From contig JAYYDJ010000056.1 in the NCBI GenBank assembly GCA_036160955.1, forward strand, positions 1-41,688: a stretch of 41,688 bases of DNA, read 5' to 3'. This document shows, in pieces, positions 9,040 through 16,816 of this stretch. This DNA comes from GCA-2699365 sp036160955 (GTDB taxonomy: Bacteria > Verrucomicrobiota > Verrucomicrobiia > Opitutales > Coraliomargaritaceae). Under the pieces are notes generated by a model. That model searched no databases and was not told the origin of the DNA. It was given only the letters and a program-made list of their open reading frames with translations. Position 1 is the first letter of the stretch. The number at the start of each line of letters is the position of its first letter. The translations under genes were made by a program, and so were the position numbers.

Positions 9040-9705
9040 CTAGCGCCTAGAGGCGAGCAGGTACAGTAACCATCCGAGGCTTGAAACAAATGCAGCTACA
9101 TAAGTGTAAGCGGCAGCATCCAAAGTTTTGTTTACTCCGTACAGCTCATCTTCCGACACAATTCCAAGTCCTACTAACTGCGCCTTTGCGCGTTTACTTG
9201 CATCGAACTCTACAGGAAGAGTGACCAATTGAAATACGGTCAAAACAAGATAGACCCCGATGCCAATGTTGAGAAGCAAAGGTCCGAAGCCTCCAAAGAA
9301 AAAGCCACCAAACATAACCATCGGAAGTAACTGTGAGGCAAAACTTGTAATTGGAACAAGTGCCATACGCATGTTAAGCGGCGCATATTTTTGTTTGTGC
9401 TGGATTGCATGTCCGGCTTCGTGGGCGGCCACACCTAGCGCAGCTAGGCTCGTACCGCGGTAATTGTCGTGGCTTAGGGCGAGGCGCCGGCGAGTCGGGT
9501 CGTAATGATCGGTTAGCGTGCCTTGACATTCGACAATTTCGATATCATTGATGCCAGCGCTTTGCATCACAGCTTGCGCAGCCTCTACTCCGGTAATGCG
9601 TCCTCGTGAGGGCACCTTGCTGTATTTGCTGTACGCGCTTTTAACTTTCATCTGTGCCCACAGGCCGACGATGAGGGGTACAATAATAAGTAATAAAAAG
9701 TTCAT
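9040..9705 (-). CDS. YugP-type membrane zinc metallopeptidase
   Basis: A 221-residue integral membrane protein of the YugP/Zn_peptidase_2 family. It carries a zinc-binding HEAGH motif at residues 95-99, one N-terminal membrane helix (1-18) and about three more hydrophobic segments between about 110 and 217. Length and order match the family. The cellular target is not established for most members. The gene is divergent from the thioredoxin-like gene at 9834. Confidence 0.9.
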   Translation of the reverse strand: MNFLLLIIVPLIVGLWAQMKVKSAYSKYSKVPSRGRITGVEAAQAVMQSAGINDIEIVECQGTLTDHYDPTRRRLALSHDNYRGTSLAALGVAAHEAGHAIQHKQKYAPLNMRMALVPITSFASQLLPMVMFGGFFFGGFGPLLLNIGIGVYLVLTVFQLVTLPVEFDASKRAKAQLVGLGIVSEDELYGVNKTLDAAAYTYVAAFVSSLGWLLYLLASRR

Positions 9706-9833
9706 GATTTATAATATAGTAGTATGAGCGTAGTGAGCAATAATAGTTCCAATTCAATTTTACTACTAAAAAAGTGCAGATAAAGAAGCTTGGAACAAAA
9801 CGAAATATTTGAGATACATATAGTAACAATATT

Positions 9834-10334
9834 ATGAAAAAATCAATCATCTCTCTTACTTTACTAGCTGCATCAGCGCTCTTCTTTGTTGCGACTCGAA
9901 CTTCAGCCGATTTAACCGATACCGCTACAAGCGCTGAGCAGGGCGATTCCATGCATGGAGCTTGGGAGCTTAATTTTGAGCAAGCGCAGGCTCGAGCAAA
10001 GGCAGAAAATAAACCAATGCTGCTTGATTTTACAGGTTCTGATTGGTGTGGTTGGTGCATCCGTTTGGATAAGGAAGTCTTTAGTCAGCCTGAATTTAAG
10101 GCCTACGCCGCAGAGTCACTAGTGCTTGTGGAGCTTGATTTTCCTAGAGGTAAGAAGCAAAGCGCAGAAATTAAAGCACAAAACAAGGCACTCGCTAAAA
10201 AGTACTCCATACGTGGATACCCCACCATTGTATTACTGACTGCGGAAGGTGAATTAATTGAGCGTACCGGCTACCAGCGAGGTGGTGCGGCAAACTATGT
10301 AGCCCACATCAAAGAGATACTAGCAGGAGGTTAA
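9834..10334 (+). CDS. Secreted thioredoxin-like protein
   Basis: A 166-residue exported thioredoxin-fold protein. A signal peptide (about 1-25, ending near TRTSA) is followed by WELNFEQA, typical of the thioredoxin_7 group, and an active site WCGWC (Cys72 and Cys75). The cis-Pro motif is in RGYPT. It probably reduces or isomerises disulfides in the periplasm. There are two acidic or polar low-complexity stretches just after the signal peptide. The stop overlaps the convergent gluQ stop by 4 nt. Confidence 0.88.
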   Translation: MKKSIISLTLLAASALFFVATRTSADLTDTATSAEQGDSMHGAWELNFEQAQARAKAENKPMLLDFTGSDWCGWCIRLDKEVFSQPEFKAYAAESLVLVELDFPRGKKQSAEIKAQNKALAKKYSIRGYPTIVLLTAEGELIERTGYQRGGAANYVAHIKEILAGG

Positions 10335-11203
10335 TTAAGTCCGCACTGCCAGTCTTCAGATTGGCGTAACTGACTGGGCATGTGACCGGCTTCTCTTAGT
10401 TCGCGCAGACTTAAGGATAGGTTACGCTTCGCAAGTCGTCTTCCTGCGGTGTCTAGCATGAGGGAAGTATGGTAGAATGCTGGCGAGGCAAGCTGCAGCG
10501 CTTCATAGACTAGTAATTGACGAGCAGTGGAGATAAGTAGGTCCTCGCCGCGCACGACTTCCGAAATTTTCATGGCAGCATCATCGACGACAACTGCCAG
10601 TTCGTAAGCTGGCACTCCGTCTTTGCGCCAGACTAAGAAATCGCCAAAATCTTTTAAGCATGCGAATTTACAAGGGCCGAGACGTCCATCAAAAAAACTT
10701 ATAGTGCGGTTTGCAGGTACTCTAAACCGCCAATTTTTTTCGCCAGGATTAGTGGCATTCATGCCCGTGCCAATGGGAGGACGCCAATTTTCTGGGTAGA
10801 TTGGTTCTAGCGCAGCAGCATCTTCTAGGTGTGGAGCCTGTCCTGCGAGTGCCACATCTTTTCGCGACTTTTCACATGGGTAAATAGCGCCTGTGTTTTT
10901 TAGTTGTTCCCAAGCGGATTGATACATTATGGAGCGCTGGCTTTGTGAGTAGGGACCAAATGCACCAGCTTTTCTTTTGCCTACCCCCTCATCCCAATCG
11001 ATGCCAAACCAGCGCAGATCCTCTACCGCACTTTCTAAGTACGTTAGCTTACAGCGCAGCGTATCAAGATCTTCATTACGATAGATAAGTTCCCCGCCTG
11101 CTTGTTGGGCGCGCTGCATTGCGATCCAAAAGGTACGTGCGTGACCGAGGTGAAGATAACCGGTGGGCGTCGGCGCGATACGACCTCGATAGGAAGAACT
11201 CAT
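10331..11203 (-). CDS. gluQ: Glutamyl-Q tRNA(Asp) synthetase
   Basis: A 290-residue paralogue of the GluRS catalytic core without the anticodon-binding domain. The family attaches glutamate to queuosine in tRNA(Asp). The HIGH-type motif is HLGH in GYLHLGHA, the substrate pocket shows YRNEDLD, and the KMSKS-like motif is RRLAKRN. The ATG at 11203 gives MSSSYRGRIAPTPTG, the usual beginning; 11227 would add 8 residues. Of the zinc ligands in the E. coli enzyme (CxC...Y...C), only one Cys is seen here (YPCEKSRK) and the second site reads YPENWR, so the zinc site looks lost. Confidence 0.92.
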   Translation of the reverse strand: MSSSYRGRIAPTPTGYLHLGHARTFWIAMQRAQQAGGELIYRNEDLDTLRCKLTYLESAVEDLRWFGIDWDEGVGKRKAGAFGPYSQSQRSIMYQSAWEQLKNTGAIYPCEKSRKDVALAGQAPHLEDAAALEPIYPENWRPPIGTGMNATNPGEKNWRFRVPANRTISFFDGRLGPCKFACLKDFGDFLVWRKDGVPAYELAVVVDDAAMKISEVVRGEDLLISTARQLLVYEALQLASPAFYHTSLMLDTAGRRLAKRNLSLSLRELREAGHMPSQLRQSEDWQCGLN

Positions 11204-11344
11204 AAAAGTAATTAATCTAATCACCAAGACCGACGCAAGCCATGCTTCGCAGCTAATAGGATCTGATTAAAGTGAATGCAAGAGTCCCTCTTTCTCCTTG
11301 ATTCTCAGGGAAATACCACCACATTGGGCAACTTCTTATTTGGA

Positions 11345-11375
11345 CCCGGGTAATAAAAAGGCCGGGCTTTTTATT
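11345..11375 (+). promoter_or_regulatory. Structured leader or attenuator in front of the DEAD-box helicase gene
   Basis: Two overlapping hairpins lie 14-44 nt before the start codon. CCCGG (11345-11349) pairs with CCGGG (11362-11366), followed by a T-rich run as in an intrinsic terminator. AATAAAAAG (11352-11360) pairs perfectly with CTTTTTATT (11367-11375), leaving GCCGGG as its loop. The loop of the second is the right arm of the first, so they either compete or form a pseudoknot. No + strand gene is close upstream, so this is probably in the helicase mRNA leader. Confidence 0.5.
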
Positions 11376-11388
11376 TTCCTGGTAAATT

Positions 11389-12606
11389 ATGACATTTCAA
11401 GAACTAGGCCTTGCGCCTTCTTTACTCGATGCAATTGATGCTTCCGGATATACTGAGCCGACCCCGATTCAAGCGGGCGCGATTCCATATATACTTGGTG
11501 GGCGTGACGTGATCGGTTCAGCACAAACAGGCACTGGCAAGACAGCGGCCTTCGCGCTACCTGCGCTACATATTTTGCAGGGGCACAGAAAAGGGGCAGC
11601 GCCACGTTGTCTGGTACTTGGCCCCACGCGCGAACTTGCCGCGCAAGTCGAAGAACAATTTAAAAAGTATGGGCGGAGCTCAGCGCCAAAGTGCTGCCTT
11701 ATTCATGGTGGCGTAGGCTATGGCAAGCAGCGCGATGAACTCGCAGCAGGCGCGGATGTAGTGATTGCGACTCCAGGTCGCTTGCTCGACCATGTGCAGC
11801 AAAAGACCATGAGCTTAGATTCTATTGAGCTACTTATTTTAGATGAAGTCGATCGGATGCTTGACATGGGCTTCATCGATGATGTGAAGCGCATTATCCG
11901 CAGTTGCCGTAACAAGAAGCGCCAGACCCTGCTTTTTTCTGCCACTGTATCAGAGGATATTAAGCGACTAATCAAAGGCAGTCTTCGAGACCCTGTTGAG
12001 GTGGCTATTAGTATAAAAATTTCGCCTGCAGAGACCGTGAAGCATGAAGTCTATCCAGTTGGGGCAATGCAAAAGTTTGATCTTTTGATCGCGCTCATCG
12101 ATCAAATGGAAATTGACAGTATGATCATCTTTTGCCGAATGAAAGTAGGTGCCGACCGTATTACTCGTTGGCTTCAAGAGAGCGGGCATAGCTGCGGAGC
12201 GATGCATTCTAATTTACCGCAAAAAGCACGCACCAAGGCATTAGAGCAGTTTAAAGACGGTAAAATTAAAATTTTAGTGGCGACTGATATTGCTTCACGC
12301 GGACTGGATATCGCTAATGTCACGCATGTGATAAATTATGATGTTCCCGAGCACCCAGAGGATTATGTACACCGAATTGGGCGTACAGGTCGCGCACAGC
12401 GTGAAGGGGATGCAGCTACAATAGTTGCTCCCGATGAGCAAAGCAAACTAGATGCCATCGAGCGCTTTATTGAGCAGCAAATCCCGCAGCGCAAACTAGA
12501 GAGCTTTAATTATTTTCATGAGCCTATCATTCGCGCTGCAGCAGATGCCAAGCCGAAGCGTCGCCGGCGTAACTCAGCTAGTAGTAAGTTTGGCCGCCGC
12601 CGTTAA
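11389..12606 (+). CDS. DEAD-box ATP-dependent RNA helicase (RhlE-like)
   Basis: A 405-residue RNA helicase with both RecA-like domains. Motifs in order are Q (EPTPIQ), I (AQTGTGKT), Ia (PTRELAAQ), II (LDEVDRMLDMGF), III (SAT), V (ATDIASRGLDI) and VI (HRIGRTGRA). Motif II reads DEVD, not DEAD. The C-terminus is a short basic tail (RRRRNSAS...GRRR) as in RhlE-type proteins that act on rRNA or structured mRNA. Typical jobs are ribosome assembly and cold adaptation. The leader contains overlapping hairpins, suggesting control by RNA structure. Confidence 0.93.
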   Translation: MTFQELGLAPSLLDAIDASGYTEPTPIQAGAIPYILGGRDVIGSAQTGTGKTAAFALPALHILQGHRKGAAPRCLVLGPTRELAAQVEEQFKKYGRSSAPKCCLIHGGVGYGKQRDELAAGADVVIATPGRLLDHVQQKTMSLDSIELLILDEVDRMLDMGFIDDVKRIIRSCRNKKRQTLLFSATVSEDIKRLIKGSLRDPVEVAISIKISPAETVKHEVYPVGAMQKFDLLIALIDQMEIDSMIIFCRMKVGADRITRWLQESGHSCGAMHSNLPQKARTKALEQFKDGKIKILVATDIASRGLDIANVTHVINYDVPEHPEDYVHRIGRTGRAQREGDAATIVAPDEQSKLDAIERFIEQQIPQRKLESFNYFHEPIIRAAADAKPKRRRRNSASSKFGRRR

Positions 12607-12672
12607 ATTCCAATTTTTAAGAGTTCATTATAGGCTTGGTTTAGAAAGTACTTAGAGAGTCAGTCATTTACC

Positions 12673-13419
12673 ATGAATCTAATTCTTTTTGAAAAGCAGT
12701 TTGATTTTACACGTATTGAAAAAATAGATACGCGAGCGCTACACATACGCAAAGTCTTACGTGCAGAAGTGGGAGCACTTATTTGTGTTGGATTTGTCAA
12801 TGGTCCAAGGGGGCAAGCAGAAGTGATGGAGTTAGCTGAGGATGGTTCGGTAACACTTAAGCTTCTATCAACTGAGCCTGCGCAAGAGTCATTACCGATT
12901 ACCCTACTCATTGGCCTACCCAGGCCCCAAACTGCGAAGCGTATACTTTTTGAAGCGGCAAGTCTCGGGGTCGCATGCGTGCAGTTTTTTGAGGCGGAGC
13001 GCGGGGAGCCTTCGTATGCGAACAGCCGCATGTGGCAAAATAATGCATGGCGCGAGCGTCTGTGGCGTGGGGTGGAGCAGTCCTTCGGCACGCACTTGCC
13101 AGAAGTTGTTATGTATCCTGATTTGCAGACCGCGCTAAGCGAGCTTTTTGAAATACCTATTCGCGTCGCACTCGATAATTATGAAGCGAGTCGATCGCTT
13201 GGGGCGATTTTATCGCAGGACGTGCAGATAGTTCAGGACGCGAAGGCGTGTGCTTTAGCACTTGGAGCGGAGCGTGGATGGTCCCCGAACGAGCGTGATT
13301 GCTTGCACCAAAATAGTTGGCAACTTGCGCATATCGGCGAGCAGGTATTACGCGTCGAGACAGCCGTCGTTAGCGCTGTAGCAATTGCTGCGGACCGCAT
13401 AGGCCTGCATTCTAGATAG
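12673..13419 (+). CDS. rsmE: 16S rRNA (uracil-1498-N3)-methyltransferase RsmE
   Basis: A 248-residue SPOUT-class methyltransferase that methylates U1498 of 16S rRNA. The N-terminal PUA-like part has HIRKVLRAEVG. The knotted C-terminal domain has the family motifs LIGLPR, ERGEPS..., LGAERGWSPNE and the ending LRVETAVVSAVAIA, which is the SAM-binding knot. Length is normal. It follows the helicase gene by 66 nt on the same strand and may share its transcript. Confidence 0.93.
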   Translation: MNLILFEKQFDFTRIEKIDTRALHIRKVLRAEVGALICVGFVNGPRGQAEVMELAEDGSVTLKLLSTEPAQESLPITLLIGLPRPQTAKRILFEAASLGVACVQFFEAERGEPSYANSRMWQNNAWRERLWRGVEQSFGTHLPEVVMYPDLQTALSELFEIPIRVALDNYEASRSLGAILSQDVQIVQDAKACALALGAERGWSPNERDCLHQNSWQLAHIGEQVLRVETAVVSAVAIAADRIGLHSR

Positions 13420-13482
13420 GCGATTTTTTTGCTGTGCTTTCGATGTAGCTGCAGACATGTGGTTGATTACTTTTGGCACAAA

Positions 13483-13513
13483 AAGGCCGCGAGGTGAATC
13501 ACCCCGCGGCCTT
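13483..13513 (-). terminator. Terminator of the TonB receptor gene
   Basis: A perfect 9-bp stem (AAGGCCGCG/CGCGGCCTT) is extended inside by GGTG/CACC across an A-C mismatch with a 3-nt loop. On the minus strand it is followed by TTTTT, as expected for an intrinsic terminator 30 nt after the receptor stop. In the + direction there is no U run, although it may also stop rsmE transcripts. Confidence 0.8.
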
Positions 13514-13542
13514 AAAAACAAACAAGTAATTTATACTATTAC

Positions 13543-15636
13543 TTAGAAGCTACCTGTCAGAGCTATGCGCGCATTGCGTGGAGCGCCGACTGTCACTTGA
13601 TGCGTCGAGTGGGCATTTGGGAAGTAGAGCTCATCCGTTAAGTTCTCAATGTTAAGCTGCATTCTCAGATTATTGGATAGCTTGTAGTAAACAGCTGCAT
13701 CCACACGAGTGTAAGAGGGCATTACACGAGTACCACCAGTATTGATCAGGCTATCGTCTTGATAAGTAATTCCAAGTCCAGCACTCAGCTTGTCGCTTAT
13801 GATATATTTGTTCCATACAGAGAAGGTTTTACCTGGTAATTCACGCAAGTCTTCGTTGTCTGCATTTTGACCATCTAGCTTGCTGTAGCCAGCAGCTATG
13901 TACAAGCGATCGCTGAGCTTACCTTGTAGCTGTAGTTCGAAACCACTAGTTTCGGAAGCTTCGTCAATAACTAGCTCAGAGTTGTTTGGATCTACCACTG
14001 GCGACTTTTTACCGAGTTCAAAGATGGCAGCAGTGAAGCTTAAGTTTTTGTTTAAGTCCCATTTTACACCAATTTCTTTGTTTTCGAAGGTATTTGGATC
14101 AAGTGCGTCATTAGAAGTTTTAGCATACTGTTCGCCGCTTTTGGGTTCGAAAGCTTCACTGTAGCTAGCATAAAGAGACATGTTGTCCTGTAATTTGTAC
14201 ACAAGTCCGAGACGAGGTGAAATTTCGCTCTGACTACTGCTACCATTACTAGTGCCGCTTACAGATTGATCGATTTCATCGAGGCGAGCACCTAATACCG
14301 CAGTGAGTTTATCTGATACGTCTACTTCATCTTGTACATAAATAGACAAAACATCAAATTCTGCAGAGGTGTTATCTGCCACACTAGATGTAAAATCGTT
14401 TGTGGTAATAGCACCAGCTGCATTTAATCCAACACCATTGATGAGGGGAATTCCTAATGCAGTTATAGGGAAGTCTTCTTGGTCATCGTTAGATGTATCG
14501 AAATCAGTATTGAATCTATCGTTATCGTTATTAGTCTCAACGATTTCGATACCTACGACAAACTTGTGTACTAGTCCAGAGAGTTCCTTTTCTCCTATCA
14601 GATCAGCACTAATAATCAGGCTGTCGCGTTGTGTAGTATCAACATATCCGTCGAGAGTGACTTCGTCTGGTGATAGAGCTTGATCATAACCTGCGGCGTA
14701 ATAATTTTGATAAAGTTTATCAAAATCATTTACGGTTAGATTTAATCGACCTTTGAGAGTGTCAGAGAATCGATTCTCTAGACTAGCCTTTATGATGTGA
14801 GCTTCGAGTTCGGAGTAGTTTTGCTCCTCATCGCCAAATACTATATCAGCCAAGGCTTCAACTGGGCGCCCATCAGTGCCAGTCGGAATACCTCTGTCGA
14901 TGAAGCGCTCAGTGTCCAAGTACTCGTATGAGACATTGAACGTCGCTGCATCGCTGAGGAGGAATTTCGCAGTCGGGTTGATGCCGAATTCATCGCCGTA
15001 GAAGAAGTCACGATCACCTTCGAGGTCGTTCTTGAATACATTGACACGAACTGCAGTCGTTTCATTGACTGCGATATTCTTGTCAAACTGAGCTGTTGTA
15101 CCACCGAAAGTATCCATGGTTAGTTTGTATTCATTAAAGTTGTCACCAATCACGCCTTTTTTCATGACGCGGTTAAGGACACCACCTGTGCCGCCACGTC
15201 CGAAGAACAAGCCGTTTGCACCACGAAGAATTTCTACGCGGTCTACATTGTAGAGTGGGCGGTAGTATTGGACGTCATCACGTACACCATCAACAAAGAA
15301 GTCTGCAGTGGAGCGAACACCGCGGAAAACAACGGCGTCGCGGTGACCTTCACCTTGAGAAGTGTTTACTCCTGGCGTGTAGTCAATAATGTCACCAATG
15401 CTGTCAAATCCCTGCTCAGAAATTTGGCTAGCTGTCAAAATTGATAAGCTTTGAGGGACGTCAATAATAGGCGTCGGAGTTTTAAGTGCGTTCACTTCGT
15501 CGGTGTAGAGCACTTTTCCGCTTACGACGTAGTCATCTAATTCATAGACTTCATCATCACCGTAAGATAAGACTGGCAGTGCTGAGCAAGATGCTAGTAG
15601 CACAGCAGTTAGTTTATTTGTAGTATGTTGCTTCAT
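13543..15636 (-). CDS. TonB-dependent siderophore receptor
   Basis: A 697-residue outer-membrane receptor taking up a ferric chelate with energy from TonB. The ATG at 15636 gives a signal peptide (MKQHTTNKLTAVLLASCSAL...); a start at 15672 would add 12 residues. A short linker holds a TonB-box-like stretch (YELDDYVVSGK). The plug domain shows DVPQSLSIL, TPGVN, FRGVRS, FVDGVRDD and VEILRGANGLFFGRGG, the pattern of the siderophore-receptor subfamily (FhuA/Fiu type). The rest is a 22-strand-type barrel ending in NARIALTGSF with terminal Phe. It is divergent from the iron ABC operon and shares its promoter region. The exact siderophore cannot be told. Confidence 0.93.
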   Translation of the reverse strand: MKQHTTNKLTAVLLASCSALPVLSYGDDEVYELDDYVVSGKVLYTDEVNALKTPTPIIDVPQSLSILTASQISEQGFDSIGDIIDYTPGVNTSQGEGHRDAVVFRGVRSTADFFVDGVRDDVQYYRPLYNVDRVEILRGANGLFFGRGGTGGVLNRVMKKGVIGDNFNEYKLTMDTFGGTTAQFDKNIAVNETTAVRVNVFKNDLEGDRDFFYGDEFGINPTAKFLLSDAATFNVSYEYLDTERFIDRGIPTGTDGRPVEALADIVFGDEEQNYSELEAHIIKASLENRFSDTLKGRLNLTVNDFDKLYQNYYAAGYDQALSPDEVTLDGYVDTTQRDSLIISADLIGEKELSGLVHKFVVGIEIVETNNDNDRFNTDFDTSNDDQEDFPITALGIPLINGVGLNAAGAITTNDFTSSVADNTSAEFDVLSIYVQDEVDVSDKLTAVLGARLDEIDQSVSGTSNGSSSQSEISPRLGLVYKLQDNMSLYASYSEAFEPKSGEQYAKTSNDALDPNTFENKEIGVKWDLNKNLSFTAAIFELGKKSPVVDPNNSELVIDEASETSGFELQLQGKLSDRLYIAAGYSKLDGQNADNEDLRELPGKTFSVWNKYIISDKLSAGLGITYQDDSLINTGGTRVMPSYTRVDAAVYYKLSNNLRMQLNIENLTDELYFPNAHSTHQVTVGAPRNARIALTGSF

Positions 15637-15802
15637 GTTGTTGTTTTGTTCTAGGACATTAAAAAGACACATTTTACTACAATATGGATTTTATTTCTGC
15701 CCCTTATCGGAGTAAAAAGACCCAATTTGCACCTCTTTCTTGCCCTTATTTCTAAACATGTAATTAATATAAATTAGTATTTTTCAAAAATTTGTTAGTT
15801 AC
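15637..15802. promoter_or_regulatory. Divergent promoter region between the TonB receptor and the iron ABC operon
   Basis: A 166-base, AT-rich region from which both transport units start. It holds the CGGAGTAAAAA motif near its middle. No convincing Fur box was seen by eye. The -10 and -35 elements are weak on both sides, which fits dependence on an activator, but that is inference. Confidence 0.5.
15708..15729 (+). promoter_or_regulatory. Copy 1 of a shared 22-bp motif, candidate AraC/PchR-type operator
   Basis: CGGAGTAAAAA-n3-CCAAT-n-TG. It matches the copy at 19375-19396 in 19 of 22 positions and has the same orientation. It lies 71 nt before the receptor start codon and 73 nt before the binding-protein start codon, a sensible place for an activator of both. 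Binding by the AraC-like protein at 19410-20417 is inferred. Confidence 0.5.
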
Positions 15803-16816
15803 ATGAAATTAGTCCTATTTGCATGCTTCATCTCTATTCTTTACTTAAACAGTTTCGTTCAAGGAGCTGAATTAACAGTCTATAGTTTTCGGCATTATGA
15901 GTCGGACACCCAGCTTTTTAAGCGCTTTACGAAAGAGACGGGGATAGTCGTCCATCTCGTAAAGAGTAAGGCGGATACCCTTTTAGAGCGGCTTAAAGAG
16001 GAGGGCTCCAAGACTCAAGCGGACGTTTTAATCACTTCGGATGCGGGCAGGCTATACAAGGCTCGTGCTGCAGGTCTTTTGCAGCCAGTGCAGTCCGAAC
16101 AATTGAACTCTCGAATACCAGCACACCTGCGCGACCCAGAAGGCTACTGGTACGGCTTTACCTTGCGAGCAAGAGTCCTTGTTTACGCAAAAGACAGAGT
16201 GTCTTCAGAAGAGCTAAATTCGTACGAGTCATTATCCGATGAGAAATGGCGAGGTCGAGTCTTGGCGCGATCTTCGTCTAATATATATAATCAATCGTTA
16301 CTTGCCTCTATTATTGCAAGTAATGGTGAAAAAAGTGCATTTGAGTGGGCTAAAGCTCTTCGCAGTAATATGGCGCGCTCCCCTCAGGGCAGTGACCGTG
16401 ATCAAATGAGAGCAGTCGCTGCTGGGTTAGCGGATGTAGCTATCGTCAATACTTACTATCTAGGCTTACTCCAAAATTCGGCAAGTGCGAAGGATCGTGC
16501 GGTTGCTGACAAGCTAGCGGTTTTTTTTCCGAATCAAGATGGCCGTGGCACACATGTTAATGTGAGCGGTGCAGGAATTGTTACGCACGCAGACAATGTA
16601 GCAGGAGCAACTCAGTTGCTTGAGTTTCTTGCCTCGGATACGGCTCAAGCCGTGTTCCCAGAGGCCACTTATGAGTACCCAGTAGTCGAGAGTGTCGAAT
16701 GGTCTACTAGCCAAAAGCAGTGGGGTGATTTTAAGTCGGACTCCATTAATTTATCCAAACTCGGTATTCTAAATGCGCTTGCTATACGAACATTTAATAC
16801 TGCTAAGTGGGAGTGA
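15803..16816 (+). CDS. Ferric-iron ABC transporter, periplasmic binding protein
   Basis: A 337-residue binding protein of the FutA/FbpA/AfuA class, which carries Fe(III) in the periplasm. A signal peptide (about 1-21, MKLVLFACFISILYLNSFVQGA) precedes LTVYSFRHYESDTQLFKRF, the classical start of this family, where the early Tyr and His are metal ligands. The later NTYYLG holds the Tyr pair that binds iron in relatives. QADVLITSDAGRL and GRVLARSSSNIYNQS are family motifs. The stop codon overlaps the permease ATG (TGATG), so the operon is translationally coupled. Confidence 0.92.
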   Translation: MKLVLFACFISILYLNSFVQGAELTVYSFRHYESDTQLFKRFTKETGIVVHLVKSKADTLLERLKEEGSKTQADVLITSDAGRLYKARAAGLLQPVQSEQLNSRIPAHLRDPEGYWYGFTLRARVLVYAKDRVSSEELNSYESLSDEKWRGRVLARSSSNIYNQSLLASIIASNGEKSAFEWAKALRSNMARSPQGSDRDQMRAVAAGLADVAIVNTYYLGLLQNSASAKDRAVADKLAVFFPNQDGRGTHVNVSGAGIVTHADNVAGATQLLEFLASDTAQAVFPEATYEYPVVESVEWSTSQKQWGDFKSDSINLSKLGILNALAIRTFNTAKWE

